DNA of 64,000 nucleotides from Dromiciops gliroides (taxonomy: Eukaryota > Chordata > Mammalia > Microbiotheria > Microbiotheriidae), in contig NC_057862.1 in NCBI RefSeq assembly GCF_019393635.1, forward strand, positions 264,134,441 through 264,198,440, read 5' to 3'. Numbering within the stretch: the first letter of the stretch is position 1; each line of letters begins with the position of its first letter. Shown here one piece after another: positions 48,208 to 59,959 of the stretch. Both the position numbers and the translations under genes were made by a program. A model generated the notes under the pieces. That model saw nothing but the letters and a program-made list of their open reading frames with translations. It did no database searches and was not told the origin of the DNA.

Positions 48208-48329
48208 AGGAAAAGGCTATCAACTACCAGAGGTAGCTCTATTTTCTCCCCTGTTCTTGACCCTTTACAATTTGGCTTCTCACCTCAGCATTCCACTGAA
48301 ACTGCTCTGTCCAAAGTTTCTAATGATCT
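48208..48329 (+). mobile_element. L2 LINE, second part
   Basis: Reads the L2 RT block FGF...HSTETALSKVSNDL, ending exactly at TAATGATCT, the target of later insertions. Confidence 0.85.
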
Positions 48330-48651
48330 TTTTTATTTTATTATATATTTTTTTGTTACACTTTGAGTTCCAAGTTGTTTTTGTCTCTCCCAACCATGCA
48401 TCAGAAAGACAACATTTGACATAGATATATTTATGGAACCATATAATATATACTTCTACATATCAGTTCTTTCTCTAAAGGTGGATAGCATTTTCATTTA
48501 AGTTCTTCACAGTCAATTTGAATGATCATATTATTCAGAATAAATAGCATACTTATTCACAGTGCTCTTTGAACAGTGTTGCTGTTACTGAATACAATGT
48601 TCTCTTAGTTCTCCTCCCTTTTCTCGGCATTATTTCATGCAAGTCTTTCCA
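48330..48651 (-). mobile_element. 5'-truncated L1, 3' UTR piece (antisense)
   Basis: Starts with a T-rich tail complement and is flanked by TAATGATCT at 48321-48329 and 48652-48660. Confidence 0.7.
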
Positions 48652-48660
48652 TAATGATCT

Positions 48661-49013
48661 CTTTTTAAATACATTTCAAATCTTATTTCTCCATTCTTCC
48701 ATGCCTCCTTGAGGCCATAAGCAATCAGATGTGGATTATACATGTGCAATTATGTAAAACATTACCATATTAGTAATTTTGTATAAGAAAAATTGAAAGA
48801 AAAAATTAAAAATGAAAAATAGCATGCTTTAGTTTGTGTTCAATAAATATCAGTTCTTTCTTTGCAGGTGGATAGTATGCTTTATCATTAGTCCTTTAGG
48901 ATTGCCTTAGATCATTATAGTGCTGAGAATAGTTGTCATTTACAATTCATCAAATAATATTGCTGTCTCTGTGTACAACATTCTTCTGGTTCTGCTCACT
49001 TCACTATACACAT
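48661..49013 (-). mobile_element. Second truncated L1 at the same target (antisense)
   Basis: Begins CTTTTTAAATAC after the second TAATGATCT. It shows the typical L1 3' block (TTCTTCTGGTTCTGCTCACT) and stops where ERV gag sequence begins. Confidence 0.65.
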
Positions 49014-49485
49014 TGTAATCTCAGCAGGAAATGCCCTTGTTGCGAAGGGTCAGGCCGTTGTGGCGTGGCCTCTAAAGGATCCAGAGTGGAATTATAATAA
49101 TGACAGGCAATTCCAAGAATTTAAAGACGCTAGGGAAACGCTTCTGAAGGGAATGGAATCTTGCTCTAGAAAATCCGAAAACCGGCAGAAATTTTTAAGC
49201 GTATTTCAGGAGGCTAATTAAAGACCAAACAGATTTTATGATAGGTTTTGTGAGGCCACCAGGCAATACACCAGATTGGATCCAATAGATTTATGGGATT
49301 CCTATATTGTTCTCAACACATTTATAATTCACTGCCATAAATCTGTAAATATTTTTTGACATAATGCCCAGTCCGGAGGACCCTCACAGTTGATAGGATT
49401 AAGGACCTTGCGAATTATGTCTTTGACTCACATGAGGAAAGTCCAGATGGCCCTAAACAGAGCATTCTGGCACCTGCAATTCCTA
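49014..49485 (+). pseudogene. Endogenous gammaretrovirus-like gag remnant
   Basis: Recognisable capsid-region similarity (an FYDRFCEA-RQYTRLDP block) typical of class I ERVs. It is broken by stop codons and begins abruptly at the edge of an antisense L1, so the 5' LTR, leader and matrix region are missing. No functional product is possible. Confidence 0.7.
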
Positions 49486-49927
49486 GTCAGCCATGTAAAT
49501 GCCAACACAATTGCCAGAGGATACTGTTCATTTATTACCAATTTTACTTACAGAAGCTCAAGGAGCAGTAGGGGAGATATCGAAAATTCCCTTGGACATT
49601 CCTGAGTCTTTATGGGCCTCATCCCCTACTGAGGTGGGGCTCCTTAAGTCTGCCATGCCTGTTACCTTTAAAGTTAAAGGGGGACCACCCCCCTCCATTC
49701 CACAGTATCCATTGTCTTGGGAAGCAATAGAAGGGATCACCCCTATAATTGAGGCTTTGAAAAGCCAGGGTATTATTATTCCACATCATCACTCTCCATG
49801 CAATACTCCCATTTTGCCAGTTAAAAAACCCAAGCCTGGGCCAGACGGTAAACCTGTTTATCATTTTGTGCAAGACCTTAGAGTGATTAACAATCATGTT
49901 ATCCCTACCAGAATTCTTTTTATCTAG
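49486..49927 (+). pseudogene. Endogenous gammaretrovirus-like pol (RT N-terminus) remnant
   Basis: The longest open stretch (49499-49927) resembles the start of reverse transcriptase: a QYPLSWEA-I-GI-P-I block, NTPILPVKKP and VQDLRVIN. The nucleocapsid and protease region between gag and RT is absent, and the polymerase is cut off before the catalytic palm. It is dead. Confidence 0.8.
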
Positions 49928-50007
49928 TGTTATTGAACCCTATTGCTTGATCTATCAACGAACATATTGAATATTGAATCTTGCTGATTGAAGCCTTATT
50001 TCTTTTC

Positions 50008-50165
50008 TTTTTTTTTTTTTTTTAGTGAGGCAATTGGGGTTAAGTGACTTGCCCAGGGTCACAAAGCTAGTAAGTGTTAAGTGTCTGAGGCTGGATTTGA
50101 ACTCAGGTCCTCCTGACTGCAGGGTTGGTGCTCTATCCACTTTGCCACCTAGCTGCCCCCCCCTT
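50008..50165 (-). mobile_element. Short-family SINE in ERV
   Basis: Between AAGCCTTATTTCTTTT (49991) and AAGCCTTCTTTC (50171). Confidence 0.92.
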
Positions 50166-50170
50166 TTTTT

Positions 50171-51354
50171 AAGCCTTCTTTCTTTCTTTTTTTTTTTAAC
50201 ATATAAGGTATTTTATTTTTTCTGTTACATGTAAAGATAGTTCTCAACTTTTGTTTATACAAGCTTTACAATTTCAGATTTTTCTCCCTCCCTCCCCCCT
50301 CCCCTAGACAGCAGGTAATCTGATATAGGTTATATCTATATATCTATATACATATACATATAGATATATATCTATACACACACATATATATACACATAAT
50401 AACATTAATCCTATTTCTGTATTAATCCTGTTATAAGAGAAAAAACCAGAGCAGTAATGCAAAACCTCAAAATAGAAAAAAAACACAACAGCACCCAAAA
50501 CAAAAGAAATAGTATGGTTCAATCAGCATCTATACTCCACAGTTCTTTTTTTTTTTTTTTCTTGGATTTGGAGATCCTCTTCTATCACGAGTTCCCTGGA
50601 ACTCTTCTGTGCCATTGCATTGGTGAGAAGAATATAGTCCATCACAGTAGGTCAACACTCAATGTTGATGATACTGTGTACAATGTTCTTCTGGTTCTGC
50701 TCATCTCACTCATCATCAGCTCACGTAAGACCCTCCAGGTTTCTCTGAACTCCTCCTGCTCATCATTTCTTACAGCACAATAGTATTTCATTGTATTCAT
50801 ATACCACAACTTGTCCAGCCATTCCCCAATTGATGGGCACCCCCTCAACTTCCAATTCCTTGCTACCACGTAAAGAGCAGCTATAAATATTTTTGTACAT
50901 GTGGGTCCCTTTCTCCTTTCCATGATTTCTTTGGGCAAAAGACCTAAAAGTGGGATTGCTGGGTCAAAGGGTATGCACAGCTTTATTGCCCTTTGGGCAT
51001 AATTCCAAATTGCTCTCCAGAATGGTTGGATCAGCTCGCAGCTCCACCAACAATGAATTAGTGTTCCAATTTTCCCACAGCTTCTCCAACATTTATTATT
51101 TTCCTTTTTTGTCATTTTAGCCAATCTGATAGGTGTCAGGTGGTACCTCACAGTTGTTTTAATTTGCATCTCGCTAATCATTAGAGATTTAGAGCATTTT
51201 TTCATATGGGAATAGAGAGCTTTGGTTTCTTCATCAGAAAACTGCCTGTTCATATCCTTTGACCATTTCTCAATTGGAGAATGACTTGGATTCTTATAAA
51301 TTTGATTTAGTTCCCTATATATTTTAGAGATGAGGCCTTTATCAGAAATACTTT
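50171..51354 (-). mobile_element. L1 3' fragment (antisense) inside the ERV
   Basis: Target duplications AAGCCTTCTTTCTTT (50171) and AAGCCTTATTTCTTTT (51355). It is the best preserved L1 3' end in the window, with AT-rich tandem dinucleotides at 50330-50400. Confidence 0.9.
50642..51253 (-). pseudogene. L1 ORF2 C-terminal fragment
   Basis: 203 open codons on the - strand: [20 protein letters not shown], the Cys-rich [20 protein letters not shown], and FDPAIPLLG, GPTCTKIFIAAL and ARNWKLRGCPSIGEW. These are the conserved C-terminal blocks of L1 ORF2, beyond the endonuclease and RT domains, which are missing. It is relatively young judging by its openness. Confidence 0.9.
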
Positions 51355-51370
51355 AAGCCTTATTTCTTTT

Positions 51371-52482
51371 TGATAAATTGATTACCACTTTAACTATCTG
51401 TTACTGTTATACTAGAGAATTCATGTATAAGATGATGTGGTTTACTTGCTAAAAGAAGATTATGTAATAATGTCTAATATAATTAGCTATTTACATTCAT
51501 TTATCATTTATATGTCATTATACTCTGGGTATGGTTTGGAATTATTGTATATATCACTAGTATATCCTCAGTTATACAGCATAGCACGCATTTTTACCAT
51601 CATACTGTCTTTGGTGAAATTAATATGAGATTTAGGAAGTATGGAAACTTATCACTTCAGAGACTAACTTACTGTGAACTTTAATGCAGGCCCCGGAGAG
51701 AATATATGTGTAACAAAAGGAGAGACAGGTATACGTAAGTCCATGGTTTGCTTATGATGGTGACTATGTAGAGCACAATTGCTAGACACAGTCCAGTTTC
51801 ATCCTCTCTCCCTTCTAATATAACCTAATTTAACTGAACTTGTTTTCTTTTTGTCTCACTCAGTCACTGGCAGTCTCGAAACCATGAGATATGCTATGAT
51901 AACCTTTCCATAACATTTTCCAGGTGTCATGAACACAATACTAAATTTGGCTTTGATCCAGACACATGGTGGTAAGAAGTGTTATAGATTGCATAACTAC
52001 CTCAACCCTCTATTATATAAAGGAGGGAATGTAATTAAATGTATTAATTTGATCATTGACAATGCTATGCTAAGGTTTAGTAAAAATCCAGCAATTCAAA
52101 CAGTTAAAGAAAAGAATCCAGCTTTCCAGACCAGAGTCCAGAATCTAGTTTTCCAGATCAGAGTCCAGTTTTCCAGACCAGAATTCAGCTTCCTCCTGAT
52201 GACATCTTACCACTTCAAGAAGACAAGAGAACTCAGAGACTTTATATGAATAGTTTTTGTTATCTCCTTCTGTTATTATATACCATCTGTAACATGTACT
52301 CTCTGCAGAGGCCCTCTCTCTGCAAGACCAATGTCAAAGCATCGTGTTCATGAGGGACTGCCCCTCTGGACAAAACTTTCCTCTCTCCCTTTTCTATATT
52401 GATATTAACATATTGTTAGTTAGCATAGGATATTACTTTTGGCTGTTTCATTGAGCAAACTCATTTGTTTTTCAAATGAAAC
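51371..52482 (+). mobile_element. Remainder of ERV internal region (unrecognisable)
   Basis: Lies between the L1/SINE insertion and the polypurine tract. It should hold distal pol/env by position, but I see no convincing protein similarity. Confidence 0.4.
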
Positions 52483-52493
52483 AAAGGGGGGAA
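52483..52493 (+). other. Retroviral polypurine tract
   Basis: AAAGGGGGGAA immediately before the LTR TG, the standard plus-strand primer position. Confidence 0.75.
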
Positions 52494-52990
52494 TGTGTTA
52501 AATTATTTGTGGTAAAGATATATATCGGGAGTTTTACCTGAATCATTTGAGAGATTGCGCATGCTACTGAAGCAGCTTTTGAAGGACCTCCTTTTTTTGG
52601 GAGAAGAACACGAGGAACTTCTGGTACGTGAACTTAAAAGTGAGGGCAGGAACAGAAGTTCTCTCTCTCTGGCGGTGAATTTAGCAATGATAGAGCGGGA
52701 TTGAAAGGAGTGCACGTGGTTTGGTGTTTGGTGTTTTCAGGGATTAGCATTCTGCTGGGCAGTTTGGGATTTGGTGAGTTTTATAAAGGAATAGACTAAG
52801 CTTAGATCTAAGATTATTCATTTGTATTTCTCCTTCCTTATTTCCCTAATTGGTTTCAGCTCTTGTTGTCTAATTCCCAAGCAGTAATAAAAACTGACCC
52901 ATCACAGATTAAAGCTCAGTGGCTCCTTTTTCTTAGGGAAAGTTAAAGGGGAGATTAATGCTCCATATATCCAATTTGGCTCTCACAACA
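52494..52990 (+). mobile_element. 3' LTR of gammaretrovirus-like ERV
   Basis: 497 bp from TGTGTTAAATT to CTCACAACA, directly after the polypurine tract, with AATAAA at 52886-52891. L2 sequence resumes at 52991 with TAATGATCTC. Confidence 0.82.
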
Positions 52991-54140
52991 TAATGATCTC
53001 TTAATAGTCAAGTCCAATGACCTTTTGTCAATCCTTTTTCCTTGGCCTCTCTGCAGCTTTTCATACTATTGATCAACCTAACCTCTTCTGCTTGATACTG
53101 TCTTTTCTCTGGGTTTTCAAATCACCATTCTCTTTTGGTTCTCCTCCTTCCCACATGGCCTTTCTTTTCTTAAGACTCCTTTCCTGGATCCTCAACCAGA
53201 TCACTCCTATCAATGTCCCACAGAGTTCTACCCTGGGTGCACTTCTCCCTTTTATCTCTGATGATGAACCTCAAATCTACCTCTTGCCCCAAATTCTCTG
53301 CTGACCTCCACTCTCCTATCTCTACCTGCCTTTAAAAGACATTAGAACTGGATGTCCAGTAGACCTCTTTAACTTGTGTCCAAAACTGAACTCGTTATCT
53401 TTCTCCCTAAATTCTTTTTTTCGTACTATCTTCCTTTTTATTGTAGAGGGCAACAACATCCTCCCAGGCCCCTCTGGCTTGCAGCCTTGGTATCATTCTC
53501 AGCTCCTGGCTGTCTCCCACTGCCCTCCTCCACATCCAATCTGTTGCCTAATAAACGTATAGGTATTTATGGGGGTAAAGGAAGACTTTTGCCACAATTC
53601 TCGAATATGCTCCCTTCTCGTCTGTTATTGTCACTACTCTGGTGCAGGCCCTCATCACCTCACACCTGAACTACTGCAATGGCCTTCTGATACATCTGTC
53701 TACTTCAAGTCTCCCCCAACTCTAATCCATCATCCTCTACCCAGAAACCAAAGTGATTTTCTAAACTGCAGGTCCAACCAGGTCACCTGGCTATTGAAAC
53801 ATCCAGGGCCCCTTATCAATTTCAAGATCAAACATAGCATCCTCTGTTCAAAGGCTTTCATAAACTGCCTGGAATGCTCCTTTCTCATCTTCACCCATTG
53901 GCTTTTTAAAAATCCCAATTAAAATCTCATCTGCAGAAAGCCTTTTCCAATCCCTCTTTTATTCTAGTGCCGTCTCCCTTTCGATTACTTTTTATTTGTC
54001 CTGTATATAGATTGTTTGTCCATATTTGTTTCCCTGTTGACTCCCCAATTAAATTGTGAACTCCTTGAAAGTGGGGACTCTTTTGTCTTTTTGTATACTT
54101 AGCACAGTACCTTGCACAGCAAGGTGCTTCAATAAAGGTT
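52991..54140 (+). mobile_element. L2 LINE, third part to 3' end
   Basis: Resumes at TAATGATCTCTTAATAGTC and runs through the rest of the RT and the 3' UTR to GTGCTTCAATAAAGG. With 45236-46710 and 48208-48329 it makes one L2. Confidence 0.88.
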
Positions 54141-54145
54141 AAATG

Positions 54146-54300
54146 GGGGGCAGCTAGGTGGCGCAGTGGATAAAGCACTGGCCCTAGATTCAGGAAAACC
54201 TGAGTTCAAATCCAGCCTCAGACACTTGACACTTACTAGCTGTGTGACCTTGGGCAAGTCATTTAACCCTCATTGCCCCACCAAAAACAAACAAAAAACC
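54146..54300 (+). mobile_element. Short-family SINE
   Basis: Directly after the L2 3' end. Confidence 0.9.
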
Positions 54301-54778
54301 ACTGAATGACTGAATCAGGAATGAGCTGAAACTCACTTCTCCATAACCTAAGAAGGAAACCTAGATATTTTGTAGTTATACTGGATGAGATTTTGTTTTA
54401 TTCTACTTTCTAATACTTTCCTAGGTGAGTGTTCTCTAATTCCCCATGAGCCCTTTCAGACATGCACATTTCCCTTCCTACCTTTTTTGAGAGGAGAATG
54501 AAAAAAAGGCATCTAACCCAGGGAGTATGTGTATACAACTACTATGAAATGAGACTGATTTTCTTATATGGCTCCCAATGAGACATTCTATCTCCTATTG
54601 CATTTTCACTAAACTGGTCTTTAGGCCTGGAGTTCTCTCCTTCACCCCTACCTTCTTGCAGAAAGGATTCTAGTTGAGACTTGAAGGTGGGGGTGAAGGA
54701 GAGAATTGCAGGCCTAAGGGACACAGGCAGTGAAAATGCATTAAGACAGAACATCACGTGGGAGGAATGGCAATGAGG

Positions 54779-55232
54779 TGTAACGACTGGAGTGATGCCA
54801 CCTGCTGGAGTTACTGTAGGAAAGCTCCTCCATGAGAAGGCATCTGAGGGCAAGCCATGTGGTCAGTTCCTTGGCGTCAGGAAGTGACGTTTGCTTGTGG
54901 GTACTGTCTGTCAAAGCTCCCAGCCAATTAGCTGGGAGCTATGTGTGTGTGTGGATGGGATGTTCCTAGTTTCACAGGAGGCTTGTGGGTGGAAAGGGTG
55001 GGGCGAGGCTGGCTCTCTCACTCTTTTGTGTCAGGACTCTTGTAGAGAGTAGAGCAGAAATACGGGCTTCCTGAGAGAGAGGTAGCTGAGTCTAGGCCTC
55101 TTTCTCTCTTCACCAAATTCTTATTCTCCTTAATAAATGCTTAAAAGTCTAACTCTTGTTAAAGCTTATCATTTATTGGTGACCACTCATTAGATATTTT
55201 AGACAGACTAGCTAGAATTTTAGCCCCCTACA
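54779..55232 (+). mobile_element. Solo LTR, family B (sense), with CTCF-like motif
   Basis: Begins TGTAACGACTGG and ends CCCCTACA, with GAGG at 54775-54778 and 55233-55236. The complement of CCAGCAGGTGGCATC is at 54794-54808. AATAAA lies in CTTAATAAATGC. Confidence 0.9.
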
Positions 55233-55244
55233 GAGGTCAATGTC

Positions 55245-55445
55245 ACCAGATTATAGTTTGTGATGAGGAAGATATAAAAAATTGGAAAGGTAGATAGGGG
55301 TCAAGTTATAAAGGGCTTTAGAAGGTAATCAGAGGAATTTATATTTGATCCTGGAGGCAATAGGGAGCCACTGGAGTGGCTGAGTATACTGAATGGGGCT
55401 AAGGGGTGGGATAATATGGTCAGATTGACATTTGAGGAAGATCAC
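55245..55445 (-). mobile_element. L2 fragment (antisense)
   Basis: TTATAAAGGGCTTTAGAAGG, GATCCTGGAGGCAATAGGGA and GCCACTGGAGTGGCTGAGTA are complements of the L2 RT-3' region. Confidence 0.65.
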
Positions 55446-55689
55446 TTTTTCCTAAGAGGTTTCACTATGGGCAAATAAGGGCAGTTTATGACTGGTTTTA
55501 GCCATGCCACTGGATCAGTTAATTTAGTAAAGTATTTTGAACTGTATGCTTTAGTTTTTCTATTTATAAAAGAGGGATATTTTACCCTCTTCAATTCCAG
55601 AAGAATGACTTTCTATGAAAATCCTTAAGTCATCTACAATCTCCTTAAAGACAGGCAGTTTTATTATATGACTCAGTGGATAGCATGAT

Positions 55690-55950
55690 ATACTTGAAAC
55701 CAAGATCTGTTGAAATTCTGCCTCAGGTACTCACTGTGATCTGTACAAGTCATTTAACCACTTTCAGTCTCAGTTTCCTCATCTGTAAAATGAGCATAAG
55801 TAGCTGTTATCTCATAGGATTGTTGGGAAGATCAAATGAGATAACATGTTAGGCACTATATGTTAGCCATAGTCATTATTATTTTTTGTATTCCTAAAGC
55901 CTAGTAGAATACCTTGCACTTACGTTTTTAATAAACATTTGCTGAATTGC
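55690..55950 (+). mobile_element. MIR-type SINE
   Basis: CAGTTTCCTCATCTGTAAAA, GGATTGTTGGGAAGATCAAA, followed by an L2-like tail to AATAAACATTTGCTG. Confidence 0.6.
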
Positions 55951-56194
55951 ACAAAGGTCAATGACTTTTCTTGCTTAGTTGATAAAGTACACATTACTAC
56001 ATCTTAATACGGAGTGCTCAATATATATGACAAGTTTGACAAACTTCTAGGATTTATAACCCAAGCTTTACTTCTAATGAACTTATTTTTATCCCATCAG
56101 TTATTTAGCTTTTGTTCTTTATATCTTTTCTTCCATTTTAAATTTATTACCTCTCAACTGTATTAGTCATGCTGTGCCACTTCATAGATCAGCA

Positions 56195-57520
56195 CTACCA
56201 ATTAATCAATAAGCATTTACCAAGCATCTACTACTTTTGAGGCACTATGCTAAATGTTAGGGATACAAAGAGGAAAAAAATGGTTCCTGTCCCTAAAGGA
56301 GCTTATAATCTAATGGGGGAGACAACATGCAAATACATACAAAGTAAGCTATACAGGATAAATAGGAAACAGTTTAGTTAAAGAGGGAAAGAACCAGAAT
56401 TAAGAGGGGTATGGGAAAGACTCCTGTAGAAGGTAGACTTTAGATGGGACTTAAAAGAAGCCAGGTAAGTCAGTAGGTGGAGAGGAAGTGGGAAAATATT
56501 CCCCACATGGGGGAGAATATTCCCAGCCAGAGAAAATGCCCAGAGCAGAGAGATAGGAGTGTCTTGTGGCTCAAACACCCAGGAGGCCAGTGTTAGTGAA
56601 TGGAAAAATACATGTTGGGGAATAAGAAGACTGGAAAGGCAGGAGGGGGTGGGTTGTGGAGGCAATAGGGAGACAATGGAGTTTGCTGAGTAGAGTGACA
56701 TGTTCAGACTTGTTTTAGGGAGATCATTTTAGTGGGTGAATGGAGAATGGAGTGGTGTGGAGACTTGAGGCAAGCAAACTCACCAGAAGGTGAGGTGATA
56801 GAGGGTCTGCACTAGAGTGGTGGCATTGTCAGAGAAGGGAGAATACAGAAGAAATGTTGCAAAGTTGAAATTGGTAGGCCTTGGCAACAGCTTGGATATC
56901 TGAGAGAAACTGAGGAATCAAGGATGACTCTAAGCCTGAGGGACTGGAAGAATGGTGCAGCCTTTTACAGTAACAGGGAAGGGAGGAGAAAAGGAGTTGA
57001 CTTGAACAAACTGAATTTAAGATGTCTTTTGGACATCCGGTTTGAGATGTCTGTGAGGCAGCTGGAGATGTAAGATTGAAGGCTAGCAGAGACTGGGAGA
57101 AAAATAGCAGATTTATGAATCATCAGCATGGAGAAGGTAATTAAATTCATGGAAAATCATCAAGTGAAGTAGGATAGGAAAAAGCCCAGGGCAGAACTCT
57201 GAGAGACACCTATGATTAGAGGGTATAATCTGGAGGAAGACAGAAGGAATGGTCAAATATGTTGGAGAGCCAGGAAAGAAGGGTGTCCTGAAAACCTGGA
57301 AAAAATAGAATATCAAGGGGGAGAGTGAGCAACAGTGTCAAAGGCTTTTTAGAGGTCAAGGAAAATGATTGAGAAAAGACCATGGAATGTGGCATCTAGA
57401 CCATGAGTAACTTTGGAGATAGTAGATTTGTGGAATCATAATGGTTGGAAACCAGACTGTAAGGAGAGAAGAGAGAAAATGGAAGGCACCTATTATAGAT
57501 AACCTTTTAGAGGAGTTTAC
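56195..57520 (-). mobile_element. L2 LINE (antisense)
   Basis: Parallel to the element at 6650, with the same blocks in the same order from the 3' end to ACCAGACTGTAAGGAG. Open frames in it are short L2 remnants. Confidence 0.8.
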
Positions 57521-57544
57521 TGCAACACAACTCCCCCTCTTCCA

Positions 57545-57670
57545 GATCCCATTTGTGCTGTTTCCCCCATTAGAATGTATGCTCCTAGAAAACTTGCTTT
57601 CTTGCATTTGTATCATTGACACCATGCCTGAAATAGCAAGCACTCAATTTGTTAATGTTTTTCAAAATTT
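57545..57670 (+). mobile_element. L2 3'-end fragment (sense, weak)
   Basis: CCCATTAGAATGTATGCTCC and ACTCAATTTGTTAATG resemble the L2 terminal block. Confidence 0.4.
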
Positions 57671-57699
57671 GCTTAAACTATTATTCTTACTCACATGAA

Positions 57700-58284
57700 A
57701 TTTAGTCCTGCTTAGTAAAAGAACTCCATTTTAAGAACTATAACTAGTGTGTAATTTAGTCCCAGAAAGTTGGTTAGTGCAACTATTAAGTTAAGTGATT
57801 TCCTATGGTCACATAGCTATTGGCAATGTGTCACAGATGAGATTTAATCCAGGCATTCCTGCCCACCAGACCAGACCTCTATGTACCACTGGAAGCTTAA
57901 TTACATTAAGCAACAAAGGCAATGATATACCAAGATTCAAAATAATGGTGGAATAGAACAGGGGCCAATATTTTGTATGCAGTTCCCCATTCTTACTTGA
58001 AAAAAATTTAATTATATTTACAGCAGTACCAGATTATATTAAGGATGGTACTGAAAGGAAAAGTGATAAATTTTAGATTAAATATTACTGTTTAATACTG
58101 AGCATGTCAAGAGGTGGAAGTCAAAATGCTTTGTGGGACATTCCTATTACAATAAGAAATTTTTAAAAAGTACAAGTAAATATATTTGTATTTCAAGAAA
58201 TATGTTCAGTGCAACATCTGGCATTTTTGGCATATGATATCAATACAAGTATGATTACAAGTTCTGTACATCAAGCAATAGTTA
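57700..58284. other. Intergenic sequence, no recognised element
   Basis: AT-rich with no coding signal; could be distal SPTSSA 3' UTR. Confidence 0.35.
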
Positions 58285-58405
58285 AGCAAGCAAGAGGAAG
58301 TGTTGGATGGTGGATAGAGTACTGGTCTCGGAGCAAAAAAGACCCCAGTTCAAGACTTAACTGACAAAGCTGTGTAACCACGGTCAAGACACAATTTGTC
58401 AGTGC
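58285..58405 (+). mobile_element. MIR-type SINE head (weak)
   Basis: GGTGGATAGAGTACTGGTCT and CCAGTTCAAGAC with a CTGTGTAACC-like core. Confidence 0.4.
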
Positions 58406-58647
58406 CCCAAGTAACTACATGATGTTGCTGGGGCACTGATATTTACCTTGTACAGTGTTACTTCACTGGACAAAGCCAGCATGTCAAAGGCAGAAACTGA
58501 GTCCAGATTCTCCTTGATGCAGACCCCAGCTCTCATTGTGCCATGCCACAATGCCTTTCTAATAAGGAGCTAACTATAAATTATTTGTGTCATGGACTCC
58601 TTTGCTAGACTGCTAAAGCTGAGAAAGTCCTTCTTAGAATAAGGGTT

Positions 58648-58790
58648 TTTTTTTAGTGAGGCAATTGGGGTTAAGTGACTTGCCCAGGGTCACACAGCTA
58701 GTAAGTGTTAAGTGTCTGAGGCCGGATTTGAACTCAGGCACTCCTGACTCCAGGGCCGGTGCTCTATCCACTGTGCCACCTAACTGCCCC
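58648..58790 (-). mobile_element. Short-family SINE
   Basis: Paired in the same orientation with the next copy. Confidence 0.9.
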
Positions 58791-58811
58791 ATAAGTTATT
58801 TGTTTTGTTTT

Positions 58812-58955
58812 GTTTTTTTGGTGAGGCAATTGGGGTTAAGTGACTTGCCCAGGGTCACACAGCCAGTAAGTGTTAAGTGTCTGAGGCCAGATTTGAACTT
58901 AGGTCCTTCTGAATCCAGGGCCGACGCTCTATCCACTGCACCACCTAGCTGCCCC
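58812..58955 (-). mobile_element. Short-family SINE
   Basis: Flanked by AGTTATTT. Confidence 0.9.
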
Positions 58956-59333
58956 GAGTTATTTTTTTAATATTCATAATCAAAGAAAATGTCAAATTCC
59001 AGGTAGAGGCTAGTGAAAATAAATTCTTTTCCCTCATCTGAGTTAACTGAACCCCTTAAATTGATTCATGGAACTGTTTTAGATGTTTTTTTCTAGCTCA
59101 ATTGTGTTATAAACATAACAAACTCCTCTTCATATTTTAAAAACACCTTAAAGTTTACAAATGTCTTCTACTCTGAGGTAGATAAAAGTAGTATTAGTCT
59201 AATTCAGAGGTTTATCAACTCATCCATAACCACACAAGTAGTATCAAGCTTATAGATTGCTTCCTTATGTTTTTCTGATTCTAATTCAGATTTCCTGGTT
59301 TACCCCAAATATGGGATTAGAAATGCTTTTGTA

Positions 59334-59490
59334 GGGCAGCTAGGTGGTGCAGTGGATAGAGCACTGGCCCTGGAGTCAGGAGGACCTGAGTTCAAATCTG
59401 GCCTCAGACACTTAAAACTTACTAGCTGTGTGACCCTGGGCAAGTCATTTAACCCCAATTGCCTCACTAAAATTAAAAAAAAAAGAAAGA
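59334..59490 (+). mobile_element. Short-family SINE
   Basis: Flanked by AGAAATGCTTTTGT. Confidence 0.92.
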
Positions 59491-59619
59491 AAGAAATGCT
59501 TTTGTGCCTTCAGGGGAGTCACTTAACTATTCTAGGCCTCAGTTTCAGCTGTATAATGAAGGAAATGGAAATGAGTGGTGCATCTGGAAGGTCCCTACCA
59601 ACTTTAAATTCTATGATCC

Positions 59620-59755
59620 AAAATAAATATTTCATAATGAGCAGAGCTTAGACAGCTAAAACTACTCCTGAGTATAAATTTACAAAAAAGTTCAATTAAA
59701 TATTCCCTCTTCATCTTTTTACTGCTACACAATTTTAAATGTACCCTGATAGTCA
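59620..59755. repeat. Local direct repeat, copy 1
   Basis: Aligns by eye, with small indels, to 60566-60720 (AAAATAAAT, GACAGCTAAAACTACTC, GAGTATAAA, CTTCATCTT blocks in order). Confidence 0.55.
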
Positions 59756-59945
59756 GAATCCTAGGTTTTAATCCAGGCTCTACTGTCAATTTGGTTGTAT
59801 GACCTTGGAAAAGTCCTTTCTTCATTTGTAAAGTAAGAGTTGGATTATATCTCAATTTTATGAAATTGGCTTTCTTTTTGTCTTTGTACTTGGCCCAGTG
59901 TTTGCCACACAAAAATTGCTCGATAAATGCTTATTAATGATTGAA
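59750..59945 (+). mobile_element. MIR/L2-tail SINE
   Basis: TTTTAATCCAGGCTCTACT, TGACCTTGGAAAAGTC and GATAAATGCTTATTAATG. Confidence 0.55.
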
Positions 59946-59959
59946 TTACTCCTTAAAGT

